Source of the DNA: Mesorhizobium sangaii
Lineage (GTDB): Bacteria; Pseudomonadota; Alphaproteobacteria; Rhizobiales; Rhizobiaceae
Direction of reading: 5' to 3'
DNA: 64,000 nt
NCBI RefSeq assembly: GCF_014207355.1
Contig: NZ_JACHEF010000004.1
Location: 62,001 to 126,000, forward strand
Shown here: positions 35,493 through 42,804 of the stretch, piece after piece
Position numbering within the stretch: position 1 is the stretch's first letter
Layout: each line of letters begins with the position of its first letter
Position numbers and translations under genes: made by a program
The notes under the pieces: generated by a model
Seen by the model: the letters and a program-made list of their open reading frames with translations, nothing else
What the model was told of the DNA's origin: nothing
Database searches by the model: none

Positions 35493-35852
35493 TTAGTCAG
35501 CGAGGAGGTGGCGGGCGGAAAACGCCTGCACCATGTCAATGAGGTCATTCCCCTCGACCGGTTTGGTCAGGACCGCGAAGCCTTCGGGGCCGGCGATCGG
35601 ATCGACTTCTTCAACAAGCAGAATCACCCGCCCGGCGAAACGGGCAAGCGGCTGGCGTCCAGCAGGGCCAAGCCGGATCGCACTTTCATCGACGATAACG
35701 CAGGCCGCGGCATTTGCCGCGGGCGAAGCCTCAACTGTCGAAAGCAATGCATGCGATTCCACCGAGAAGCCTTCGACTTCGAGCGCGAACTCGAGCGAAC
35801 GCCTGAGCCCGGGGTCGGGCGCCACGACTAATATGGTTTTGGCGGCGGACAA
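35493..35852 (-). CDS. Lone receiver-like protein, FixT-like candidate
   Basis: 119 residues. A receiver-like alpha/beta fold with a phospho-acceptor-like Asp in VIVDES (about residue 54) and a Lys in TKPVEG near residue 98; the acidic pair near the N-terminus is replaced (VVAPDPG), so it may not be phosphorylated normally. It lies between fixJ and fixK. In Sinorhizobium and Caulobacter a small receiver-like protein, FixT, from the fix locus inhibits FixL; that analogy is inference. It has only one Cys, so it lacks the Fe-S ligands of Caulobacter FixT. Confidence 0.65.
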   Translation of the reverse strand: MSAAKTILVVAPDPGLRRSLEFALEVEGFSVESHALLSTVEASPAANAAACVIVDESAIRLGPAGRQPLARFAGRVILLVEEVDPIAGPEGFAVLTKPVEGNDLIDMVQAFSARHLLAD

Positions 35853-35976
35853 GGATCACGGCTTCCGGATACGCCGGCGAGTTCATCCCGCCAGTCGTCC
35901 CGTAGCCAGCGGCAATCTGGCGCTTCACGCCTTGCGCCAGATCAATCCTCCGCAAAAATCTAGGCTGAGGGGAAAT

Positions 35977-36597
35977 TCAGGCTGGACCGAAACCAGCGGC
36001 CAATGCCATCCGGACCAGTTGCGGCAGGCTTGTTGCCTGCATCTTGGCCATGACGTTGGCACGATGCACCTCGACGGTACGCGGGCTGATATTCAGGTCA
36101 TAGGCAATCGACTTGTTCGGCAATCCGGCCACCACGCCAGAAAGAACCTGGCGTTCACGATCGCTCAACCGCCCAAGCCTTGTCTGTATCGAGGCGACGT
36201 CGTCGAGCTCCAACGGTTTATCGACAAGTTGCTCGGCCGCACGCTGGATGGCTTCAATAAGGACAACGTCCTCGAACGGCTTCTCGATGAAATCTGTTGC
36301 GCCGGCCTTCATCGCCTCAACCGCCATGGGGACGTCGGCGTGACCTGTGATGACCACGGCCGGAAGCGACGCATTGGCTTTCACGAGATTGCGCAAGAGC
36401 TCCACCCCGGTCATGTCAGGCATGCGCAGATCGGTGACCAGAACGCCATTTCTGATGCCCGATGCCACAGCCAGAAAGTCGGTTGCGCTCTCGTGCATCT
36501 TGACCGCGAAGCCGGACATCGTGAGCAGAAAAGCCAACGACTTCCTGACCGGCTCCTCGTCATCGACGATGTGAACGATGTAATCACCTGTCTCCAT
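35977..36597 (-). CDS. fixJ: Response regulator FixJ
   Basis: 206 residues from MetGluThrGly at 36597; an upstream extension overlaps fixL in another frame. Receiver domain with DDEEPVR, phospho-Asp in LVTDLRMPDMTG (about 54), Thr/Lys in ITGHADVP and IEKPFED; then a linker and a LuxR-type HTH (LSDRERQVLSGVVAGLPNKSIAYDLNISPRTVEVHRANVM). FixL phosphorylates it under low oxygen and it activates fixK. It overlaps the end of fixL by 14 bp. Confidence 0.92.
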   Translation of the reverse strand: METGDYIVHIVDDEEPVRKSLAFLLTMSGFAVKMHESATDFLAVASGIRNGVLVTDLRMPDMTGVELLRNLVKANASLPAVVITGHADVPMAVEAMKAGATDFIEKPFEDVVLIEAIQRAAEQLVDKPLELDDVASIQTRLGRLSDRERQVLSGVVAGLPNKSIAYDLNISPRTVEVHRANVMAKMQATSLPQLVRMALAAGFGPA

Positions 36598-38104
36598 TCG
36601 CGTCCTCTTCCTCGAATGCGGGGAGCGTGAACCTGAACGTCGCGCCACCAGCAGCGTTCTGGCTCACCGCCATCGTTCCGCCATGCGCCTCGACGATCCG
36701 CTTGGAGATCGACAGTCCAACCCCCATTCCTCCGGGCTTTGTCGTCACGAAGGGTTTGAAAAGCTGGGCGGAAATCTCCTCGGAAATCCCTGGCCCGGTA
36801 TCTTCGACGACGACGGCGATTTCGCCACCCTGCGCGGCATGGGTGCGCACAACAAGCTCACGGCGCGCGCTGTCGCGCATGGCTTCCATGGCATTTCGCA
36901 TCAGATTGGTCAGCACCTGCTGGATCTGTATGCGGTCGACCATCACGGTTGCCGGTCCAGGCGCGAATTCGAACACTGTCCGCATCCCGCGCTCTCGCGA
37001 TCCCACCAGTGCCAGTGCCCCGGCCTCTTCCACCAGGCTGCGAATGTTCTCCGGCGCTTTCTCGGTGGCGCCTTTGGTGACGAATTCGCGAAGATGGCGG
37101 ATGATCTGCCCTGCGCGCAGCGACTGCCTGGCGGTTTCTTCCAATGCAGCCCTCATCTTTGTCGCCACGGCGTCGTCCATGTCGCGCAGCAGGCGGGCGC
37201 AGCCTTGAACGTAATTGGCGATCGCCGAGAGTGGTTGGTTTAACTCGTGAGCGAGCGTCGAGGCCATTTCGCCGAGTTCGTTGACGCGGGCCAACCTCGC
37301 CAGTTCGCCCTGGATCTCATGCAGACGTGCCGCCGATTCTTCCCGCTCCGTAAGGTCTCGGATGAAACCGGTAAAATAGATCTTGTCACCCGAATTCATC
37401 TCGCCGACCGCCAATTTCAACGGAAAGGTCGAGCCGTCCTTGCGCCGGCCGACAACAACGCGATCGATTCCGATGATCCGCTTTTCCCCGGTGGTCAGGT
37501 ATCTGTGCATGTAACTGTCATGCTCGTGGCGATAGGGTTCCGGCATAAGCAGGCGGACATTCTCTCCGACGACCTCCGCTTCGGTGTAGCCGAACTGCCG
37601 TACCGCGGCGGCATTGAACGAAACGATCGTGCCGTCCTTTTCGATGACGACGGTTGCGTCGATCACGGTATCAAGAATGGAGCGAAGATGGGCCTCCCGG
37701 GCGCCGAGCGCGCTTTCGGCCCGATCGATTGCCTTGCTGGCGTGGTGCAGCATTTCGCCCATCCAGGCGATTGCCAGGCCGACAAGCGCGAAGACAACGA
37801 GTTCAACCGGATTGTGGGTGCGATCGGACGGAAGACTGTCCAGCCACGACGCTCCGGCCAAGGAAAGCGCTACGGACAACAGCCCGGGCCAGATACCGCC
37901 AGCGATCGATGCGACGAGGATAGCCGGGGTAAAAAGGGTAAATGTCGCCCGGTCTTCGAGTAGTCCCTGCAAGAGAAATCGCAGCAGGACAGCGACCGCC
38001 ACCATGAAAATCGCCAGCAGGTAGCCCTTGCGCCCTTCGAAACGGCGAGACAAGACCGCTTGCAGGAAGCGTCCTTTGATACCGGTAATGTCCCGCGCTG
38101 GCAT
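36584..38104 (-). CDS. fixL: Oxygen-sensing histidine kinase FixL
   Basis: 506 residues. The N-terminal region has about four membrane helices (residues 25-120). A haem PAS domain (about 135-260) contains the FixL signature LMPEPYRHEHDSYMHRY, whose His is the proximal haem ligand, and IIGIDRVVVGRRKDGSTFPL with the conserved Arg. HisKA His in STLAHELNQPLSAI and HATPase boxes VLTNLMRNAMEAM, EDTGPGISE and GMGVGLSIS follow. Oxygen on the haem turns the kinase off. Overlaps fixJ downstream. A TTGCG-N4-CGCAA box lies 151 bp upstream. Confidence 0.95.
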   Translation of the reverse strand: MPARDITGIKGRFLQAVLSRRFEGRKGYLLAIFMVAVAVLLRFLLQGLLEDRATFTLFTPAILVASIAGGIWPGLLSVALSLAGASWLDSLPSDRTHNPVELVVFALVGLAIAWMGEMLHHASKAIDRAESALGAREAHLRSILDTVIDATVVIEKDGTIVSFNAAAVRQFGYTEAEVVGENVRLLMPEPYRHEHDSYMHRYLTTGEKRIIGIDRVVVGRRKDGSTFPLKLAVGEMNSGDKIYFTGFIRDLTEREESAARLHEIQGELARLARVNELGEMASTLAHELNQPLSAIANYVQGCARLLRDMDDAVATKMRAALEETARQSLRAGQIIRHLREFVTKGATEKAPENIRSLVEEAGALALVGSRERGMRTVFEFAPGPATVMVDRIQIQQVLTNLMRNAMEAMRDSARRELVVRTHAAQGGEIAVVVEDTGPGISEEISAQLFKPFVTTKPGGMGVGLSISKRIVEAHGGTMAVSQNAAGGATFRFTLPAFEEEDANGDR

Positions 38105-38254
38105 GAAATTTGTTACCGCTGCACTGAAAACATGCTGCCAAACGCAGCCAAAGCCACTGAACGTTCGTCACTTACCGCATTATTCCCGTTCGAGCGATCC
38201 CGAACCGAACGAGAGCGAGTGCGCGTCACGAGGCCGCCGCTGTCGGTCCGTTCC

Positions 38255-38268
38255 TTGCGCAACCGCAA
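38255..38268 (+). promoter_or_regulatory. Perfect NnrR/Dnr-type box (TTGCG-N4-CGCAA)
   Basis: TTGCGCAACCGCAA. It lies 84 bp upstream of the DUF1858-type pseudogene (38352) and 151 bp upstream of the fixL start codon on the other strand. Its position favours the DUF1858-type gene. Confidence 0.7.
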
Positions 38269-38351
38269 AGACTGGCCAAATACCCGCGCGATACAACCGA
38301 GGATGAAGAAAGCCAGTTGAGGGAGGCGCACCTTTGCATATCCGTCCGGAC

Positions 38352-38583
38352 ATGTCCGTCGATGAAATCATGAGGAGATGGCCCATGAGCATCGCTGTAA
38401 CACCGGATGCTCTGCGTGGGTTGCCTCTTAGCTCCTTTCCATACGGTTTCCGAGGCGTGCCGGGACCATCAGGTGGTGGAACGGGATTTCCTGATGGATC
38501 TCGAGATGTGCCCTGCGGCAGATGCTCCGCTCAGTCCTTGCTGCGATGCTGTGCCAGCAGGACCAGACGATGAGCATCCGTGA
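38352..38583 (+). pseudogene. Frameshifted DUF1858-type (hybrid-cluster-associated) small protein
   Basis: Frame one (ATG 38352 to 38399) encodes MSVDEIMRRWPMSIAV. The homologous continuation is in the next frame from 38401: HRMLCVGCLLAPFHTVSEACRDH..., with the CVGC and FHTVSEAC motifs of DUF1858 proteins, to TGA at 38581. The usual VFLR link is missing, so a small deletion or insertion at about 38400 has broken the gene. DUF1858 proteins are common beside NO-responsive genes, and the NnrR-type box upstream fits that. Its 3' end overlaps the regulator gene on the other strand. Confidence 0.65.
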
Positions 38584-39286
38584 CGGTGACGCGCTGACGC
38601 CCGCTCACAACAATCCCCCTCTCCTCCCACGCACTCAGCAGCCGGCTGACGGTATGCAGCGTCGTGCCGGTCATCTCCGCAATGTCCTGGCGCCAGATGG
38701 GGAAATCAATTTCGATCCCCGCCTCGGTTTTGCGCCCGGTCTGGTTCGCGAGCCGAAGAAGCGCATTGGCCACGCGCTGCTCGACATGTTCGGTAGCCAG
38801 TTCCACGACCCGCGCCTGCGCGTCCTGAAGCCTGCTTCCGACGGTCTTGAACGTACCCGCACTAAGGACAGGGAACCGCGCCGCCAGATCGGGCCAGACT
38901 GCGTTCGGCCAAACCAGGACCACGCAATCGACCGCTGCGATGGCGGTCGCCGGATAAGTCAGCCTGCCAAGCGCGGCAGCAATGCCGAATATCTCCCCTT
39001 CGCTGATGTAACGGGCAATCACCTGGCGGCCGTCAGGCGTGGCGCGAACGACGCGGACATGTCCGGCAAGCAGCACGAAGAACGAGCGCACCTCGGCTTC
39101 CTGCTCGAATATTGTCGACTCTTTCGGAAAACGCGCGGCCCGCGCGTCCTTCAGTACGCCGTCTAGTTCTGCCGGGCTCAGACCCTCAAACAGCGGCAAC
39201 GACGCGATAATCGACCGGTCAAGCGGCAAACTCGGCTCCCTCGCCCACCAGGAGCTCCTCAAGGGAGCGCCAGATCGCCACGTCAT
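38531..39286 (-). CDS. Crp/Fnr-family regulator, NnrR/Dnr type
   Basis: About 251 residues from the ATG at 39286; a TTG at 39229 with GAGGGAG is an alternative that gives a more typical N-terminus (232 residues). It has LPLFEGLSPAELDGVL, a cNMP-like beta roll (SFFVLLAGHVRVVRATPDGRQVIARY..GEIFG) and a C-terminal HTH (WRQDIAEMTGTTLHTVSRLLSAWEERGIV). There is no N-terminal cysteine cluster. Members of this group sense NO via haem and activate denitrification genes. It is divergent from pseudoazurin, with a perfect box between them. Confidence 0.8.
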   Translation of the reverse strand: MTWRSGAPLRSSWWAREPSLPLDRSIIASLPLFEGLSPAELDGVLKDARAARFPKESTIFEQEAEVRSFFVLLAGHVRVVRATPDGRQVIARYISEGEIFGIAAALGRLTYPATAIAAVDCVVLVWPNAVWPDLAARFPVLSAGTFKTVGSRLQDAQARVVELATEHVEQRVANALLRLANQTGRKTEAGIEIDFPIWRQDIAEMTGTTLHTVSRLLSAWEERGIVVSGRQRVTVTDAHRLVLLAQHRSKD

Positions 39287-39309
39287 ATCCAGATATTTCG
39301 TGCGCCGGT

Positions 39310-39323
39310 TTGCGCCAGCGCAA
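39310..39323 (+). promoter_or_regulatory. Perfect NnrR/Dnr-type box between the regulator and pseudoazurin genes
   Basis: TTGCGCCAGCGCAA, centred about 80 bp before the pseudoazurin ATG (39397). It also lies just upstream of the divergent regulator gene, so it could serve autoregulation as well. Confidence 0.8.
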
Positions 39324-39396
39324 ATCCCAAGGCCACCCCGTGGCGTAGAAGGCCGCAACGGTTGATGCCGTGATGAACCCAGGAAAGGACTATCCC

Positions 39397-39843
39397 ATGA
39401 AACTGCCTCTGATCGCCGCAGCCATTGCGCTGTTCGCTTTGGCCGGCGCGGCAAGCGCTGAAGAACACGTCGTGCAGATGCTCAACAAGGGCGAGAAGGG
39501 TTCGATGGTCTTCCAGCCCGCCTACGTAAAAGCGGTGCCCGGCGACACGATCAAATTCGTGCCCACCGACAAGTCCCACAATGCCGAGAGCGTCAAGGGA
39601 ATGCTGCCTGATGGCGCTGAAGCCTTCAAGGGAAAGGCAAGCGAGGAGATCACCGTGACCATGACCAAGGAAGGCGTTTATGGCGTGAAATGCGCCCCGC
39701 ATTACGGCATGGGCATGGTGGCGCTGATCGTCGTCGGCAAGCCTGTGAACCTTGACGCGGCGGAAGCCGTCAAACAGACCGGAAAGGCCAAAACTGTGTT
39801 CGCCGAGCTCTTCGGCGAGGCAACCAAAGCCGCTTCCAACTGA
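39397..39843 (+). CDS. Pseudoazurin (blue copper protein)
   Basis: 148 residues with a Sec signal peptide (cut after SAEE). Type 1 copper ligands: His in SHNAESV (about residue 60) and the Cys-His-Met loop KCAPHYGMGM. Also the pseudoazurin GEKGSMVFQPAYVKAVPGDTI start. It carries electrons in the periplasm to copper nitrite reductase, encoded 230 bp downstream. AGGAAAGG precedes the ATG. Confidence 0.92.
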   Translation: MKLPLIAAAIALFALAGAASAEEHVVQMLNKGEKGSMVFQPAYVKAVPGDTIKFVPTDKSHNAESVKGMLPDGAEAFKGKASEEITVTMTKEGVYGVKCAPHYGMGMVALIVVGKPVNLDAAEAVKQTGKAKTVFAELFGEATKAASN

Positions 39844-39860
39844 CGCCTTCATCATAGATA

Positions 39861-39927
39861 CCCTCCGGTTGGGGATCGCCGGAGGGAAACGGCCGGACGG
39901 ACCACGCGGGGGAGGTCCAGTCCGGCC
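39861..39927 (+). terminator. Two tandem hairpins after pseudoazurin
   Basis: CCCTCCGG (39861-39868) pairs with CCGGAGGG (39879-39886). GGCCGGAC (39891-39898) pairs with GTCCGGCC (39920-39927), followed by TATTTT. The second is a good rho-independent terminator, so nirK likely starts its own transcript from the next box. Confidence 0.75.
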
Positions 39928-39997
39928 TATTTTCATATGCAGCGCACGATCCGCTCCACCCCGTAAATTCGATAGTCGCATGGAAATGATTGCGGGT

Positions 39998-40011
39998 TTG
40001 CGCCAGCGCAA
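39998..40011 (+). promoter_or_regulatory. Perfect NnrR/Dnr-type box upstream of nirK
   Basis: TTGCGCCAGCGCAA, identical to the box at 39310-39323, 62 bp before the nirK start codon. Confidence 0.85.
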
Positions 40012-40073
40012 AGACGGTTCCCGCAAGCAGGCTAATCTCGAGCATCAAGTGATTGACGGACAAGGAGATTGAA

Positions 40074-41180
40074 ATGCTTACGCGACGTGAAGCTCTGTTG
40101 GGATCCGTCCTTACCGCCGCCGCGGTGGCGACGATCGGCGCAATGCCGGCTGCGGCGAGCGCGAAGGAAGTGGCCGGACTGCCGCGCGAAAGGATCACCC
40201 TCGTCGCGCCACCCTTCGTCCACGCGCACGACCAGGTGGCCAAGGACGGCCCGAAAGTCGTCGAGTTCACGATGACAATCGAGGAAAAGCCCGTCGTCAT
40301 CGACGCCGATGGGACGCAGCTCAACGCTATGACCTACAATGGCTCGATCCCCGGTCCCTTGATGGTTGTCCATGAAGGCGACTATCTCGAGCTTACCCTC
40401 ATCAATCCCGACACCAACACGCTTGCACACAACATCGATTTCCACGCTGCCACTGGCGCGCTCGGCGGCGGCGCACTGACACTGGTCAACCCCGGCGAGC
40501 AGGCAACGCTGCGCTTCAAGGCAACGCGCACGGGGACGTTCGTCTACCACTGCGCACCCGGCGGACCGATGATCCCGTGGCACGTCGTATCGGGCATGAG
40601 CGGTGCAGTGATGGTGCTGCCGCGTGACGGCCTGCGCGACGACAAGGGCAGACCCATCCGCTACGACCGCATCTACTATATCGGCGAAAACGATTTTTAC
40701 GTCCCGCGCGACGAGCAGGGGAAATTCAAGAAATACGAAACTGCCGGCGACAACTATGACGACACCGTCAAGGTCATGCGCGGCTTGATCCCGACCCACG
40801 TCGTGTTCAACGGCAAGGCCGGATCGCTGACTGGCGAGAATGCGATGAAGGCGAAGGTCGGCGAGACTGTCCTGATCGTCCATTCGCAAGCCAATCGCGA
40901 CACGCGGCCGCATCTGATCGGTGGCCACGGCGACTATGTTTGGGAACAGGGCAAGTTCGCCAACCCTCCCGCAAAGGACCTGGAAACCTGGTTCATTCGC
41001 GGCGGCTCGGCCGGCTCGGCCCTCTATACGTTCCTGCAGCCGGGCGTCTACGCCTATGTGAACCACAATCTGATCGAGGCCGTGGAACTCGGCGCGACCG
41101 CACATTTCATGGTCGACGGAACCTGGAATGACGACCTCATGACACAGGTCGAAGCCCCGAGGGCCATTGCAACGCAGTGA
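40074..41180 (+). CDS. nirK: Copper-containing nitrite reductase NirK
   Basis: 368 residues from MLTRREALLG (AAGGAG upstream), with a TAT-like signal (TRREALLG). Two cupredoxin domains. Active-site Asp and type 1/2 copper ligands are in HNIDFHAATG, YHCAPGGPMIPWHVVSGMSG and, in the second domain, RPHLIGGHGDYVW and YVNHNLIEA. It reduces nitrite to NO in the periplasm, with pseudoazurin as likely donor. No NO reductase genes are in the window. Confidence 0.95.
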   Translation: MLTRREALLGSVLTAAAVATIGAMPAAASAKEVAGLPRERITLVAPPFVHAHDQVAKDGPKVVEFTMTIEEKPVVIDADGTQLNAMTYNGSIPGPLMVVHEGDYLELTLINPDTNTLAHNIDFHAATGALGGGALTLVNPGEQATLRFKATRTGTFVYHCAPGGPMIPWHVVSGMSGAVMVLPRDGLRDDKGRPIRYDRIYYIGENDFYVPRDEQGKFKKYETAGDNYDDTVKVMRGLIPTHVVFNGKAGSLTGENAMKAKVGETVLIVHSQANRDTRPHLIGGHGDYVWEQGKFANPPAKDLETWFIRGGSAGSALYTFLQPGVYAYVNHNLIEAVELGATAHFMVDGTWNDDLMTQVEAPRAIATQ

Positions 41181-41253
41181 CGAGGATCCGAACCTGAACA
41201 TCGATGCGACCTTGCGCCCTCTGCGAGGTCGCGTGCGCCCCGGACGAAATGCC

Positions 41254-42123
41254 ATGTCTTTCAACCCCATCGTAGCCCTCGGGAGTGTCGCGGCTGCCGC
41301 GCTGATCGTCATGGGCGCGACCAGTGCGTTTGACCGGTTCTCTTCGGCCGGTTCGTTCGTGGCGAGCCCCGAACTCGTGACCCTTGCGCCCGGATCGTTC
41401 GATCATCCTCAGCCAGGTGAATTCCTCGGGAAAGGCCATCCTGTCGCGGCGCCGCGGATCCTGACAACGATCAGCGCTCCGCTAAAAATCATGAAATACC
41501 AGGTGAGTGCAGCCGAATACGGACGATGCGTGACGGCCGGTCGTTGCAAGGCGGCTGACACCCTGGATAGCGACAATTTTCCCGTCACCGGCGTAAGCCA
41601 CATCGACGCCGAAGCCTATTCGGCCTGGCTCTCGGCCCAGACTGGCGCGACATGGCGGCTGCCGACAGATGCGGAATGGGCCTATGCCGCCGGCGAACGG
41701 TTCCGCGGCGACATCGAGGGCGGCACCGACGACCCAAACAATCCGGCGCTGCGCTGGCTCGCCCAGTATCGCACCGAGGCTGCGCTCGGCCGGAAATCTG
41801 ATCCCGAGCCACGGGTCAAAGAGGCCTTTGGCGTCAACTCAAAGGGGTTGGCGGACGTTGCGGGCAATGTCTGGGAATGGACGTCGACCTGCTACGTCCA
41901 CGCAACGATCGCCGCCGACGGCATCAGCACTCTGAGCTCGATCGACAATTGCGGGGTGCACGTCGTGGAAGGTTTCCACCGCACCTATATGTCGAACTTC
42001 ATCCGGGACGGGAAAAGCGGCGGATGCGCGGTCGGCACGCCACCCGACAATCTGGGTTTCCGCCTTGTCCGTGAACGCCTCAACGTCGTGCGAGCCGCCC
42101 TCCGGCGCCTTGGATTCGCCTGA
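41254..42123 (+). CDS. nirV: NirV-like SUMF1/FGE-sulfatase-fold protein
   Basis: 289 residues from the ATG at 41254. An N-terminal membrane anchor or signal (ALGSVAAAALIVMGATSAF) and an FGE-sulfatase domain: MKYQVSAAEYGRCV, YSAWLSAQTGATWRLPTDAEWAYAAGE, DVAGNVWEWTS and NLGFRLVR at the end. NirV is often next to nirK; its role is unsettled. The gene starts 73 bp after nirK and is probably in its operon. Confidence 0.85.
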   Translation: MSFNPIVALGSVAAAALIVMGATSAFDRFSSAGSFVASPELVTLAPGSFDHPQPGEFLGKGHPVAAPRILTTISAPLKIMKYQVSAAEYGRCVTAGRCKAADTLDSDNFPVTGVSHIDAEAYSAWLSAQTGATWRLPTDAEWAYAAGERFRGDIEGGTDDPNNPALRWLAQYRTEAALGRKSDPEPRVKEAFGVNSKGLADVAGNVWEWTSTCYVHATIAADGISTLSSIDNCGVHVVEGFHRTYMSNFIRDGKSGGCAVGTPPDNLGFRLVRERLNVVRAALRRLGFA

Positions 42124-42175
42124 CCCGTGGATGCCGCGTTTCGAGGCAAAGAGCATACCCGCCGAAAGGATCACC

Positions 42176-42640
42176 ATGAATTCATCTGCGATCGATCAGC
42201 CGCGACCAGCTGCAGAGCGGCCTGTGGTCCATCCGGGAGTTGACCGGGCAAGCATTGGTGCGCTGGTCCGCGAATTCTATTTTCGACTCCGAAAGAACGA
42301 ACGGCTAGGGCCGATCTTCGCGCGGGAGATCACCGGTGACTGGGAACCGCACCTCGAGAAAATGACCGACTTCTGGTGTTCCGTCATTCTCAAGACCGGC
42401 GATTATCGCGGACGCCCGGTGCCTGCGCATCTGAAACTGAAAGACGTGACCGAGGCCGATTTCGACATCTGGCTGGACCTGTTTGGCGAGACCACTGCGG
42501 CGCACTTTGCCCCGGAAACGGCCGCGGTATTTGTCGATCGCGCCGAACGCATCGCGAAAAGCCTGAAGCTGGCGATGTTCTTTCGCCTTCCGCTTCCCGG
42601 CTCACCGGCGGGCAACACTGCTGCAGCCAAGGGCGGCTGA
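42176..42640 (+). CDS. Group III truncated haemoglobin
   Basis: 154 residues; AAGGAT before the ATG. TrHb3 features: IGALVREFYFRLRKNERLGPIFAREITGDWEPHLEKMTDFWCSVIL, with the proximal His region KTGDYRGRPVPAHLKL and the Trp of DIWLDLF. Truncated haemoglobins of this group occur beside NO-related genes and may handle NO or oxygen. It follows nirV by 52 bp. Confidence 0.8.
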   Translation: MNSSAIDQPRPAAERPVVHPGVDRASIGALVREFYFRLRKNERLGPIFAREITGDWEPHLEKMTDFWCSVILKTGDYRGRPVPAHLKLKDVTEADFDIWLDLFGETTAAHFAPETAAVFVDRAERIAKSLKLAMFFRLPLPGSPAGNTAAAKGG

Positions 42641-42719
42641 GATGGACCTCGCCGGGCGCCGCTGTCGGGCCGGCCGCCTCAAAGCGGCACTCTTTTTCCG
42701 GGCGCAATCTGCTTCGTTT

Positions 42720-42733
42720 TTGCGCCAGATCAA
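42720..42733 (+). promoter_or_regulatory. Hybrid FixK/NnrR-type box upstream of ccoN (TTGCG-N4-ATCAA)
   Basis: TTGCGCCAGATCAA. One half matches the NnrR box used at nirK, the other half matches the FixK/FNR half site. It is 72 bp upstream of the ccoN start codon. Confidence 0.7.
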
Positions 42734-42804
42734 ATTACCTGCCGCACAGCCATGCGACACCCGAGGGACGATTTCGCCCTGAGGGGCATCTGAGGTGGCC
42801 GCAT

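Noticed and set aside
40032..41312. A 426-codon open frame antisense to nirK
   Set aside because: Shadow frame caused by high GC; nirK on the other strand has full copper motifs and a ribosome site.
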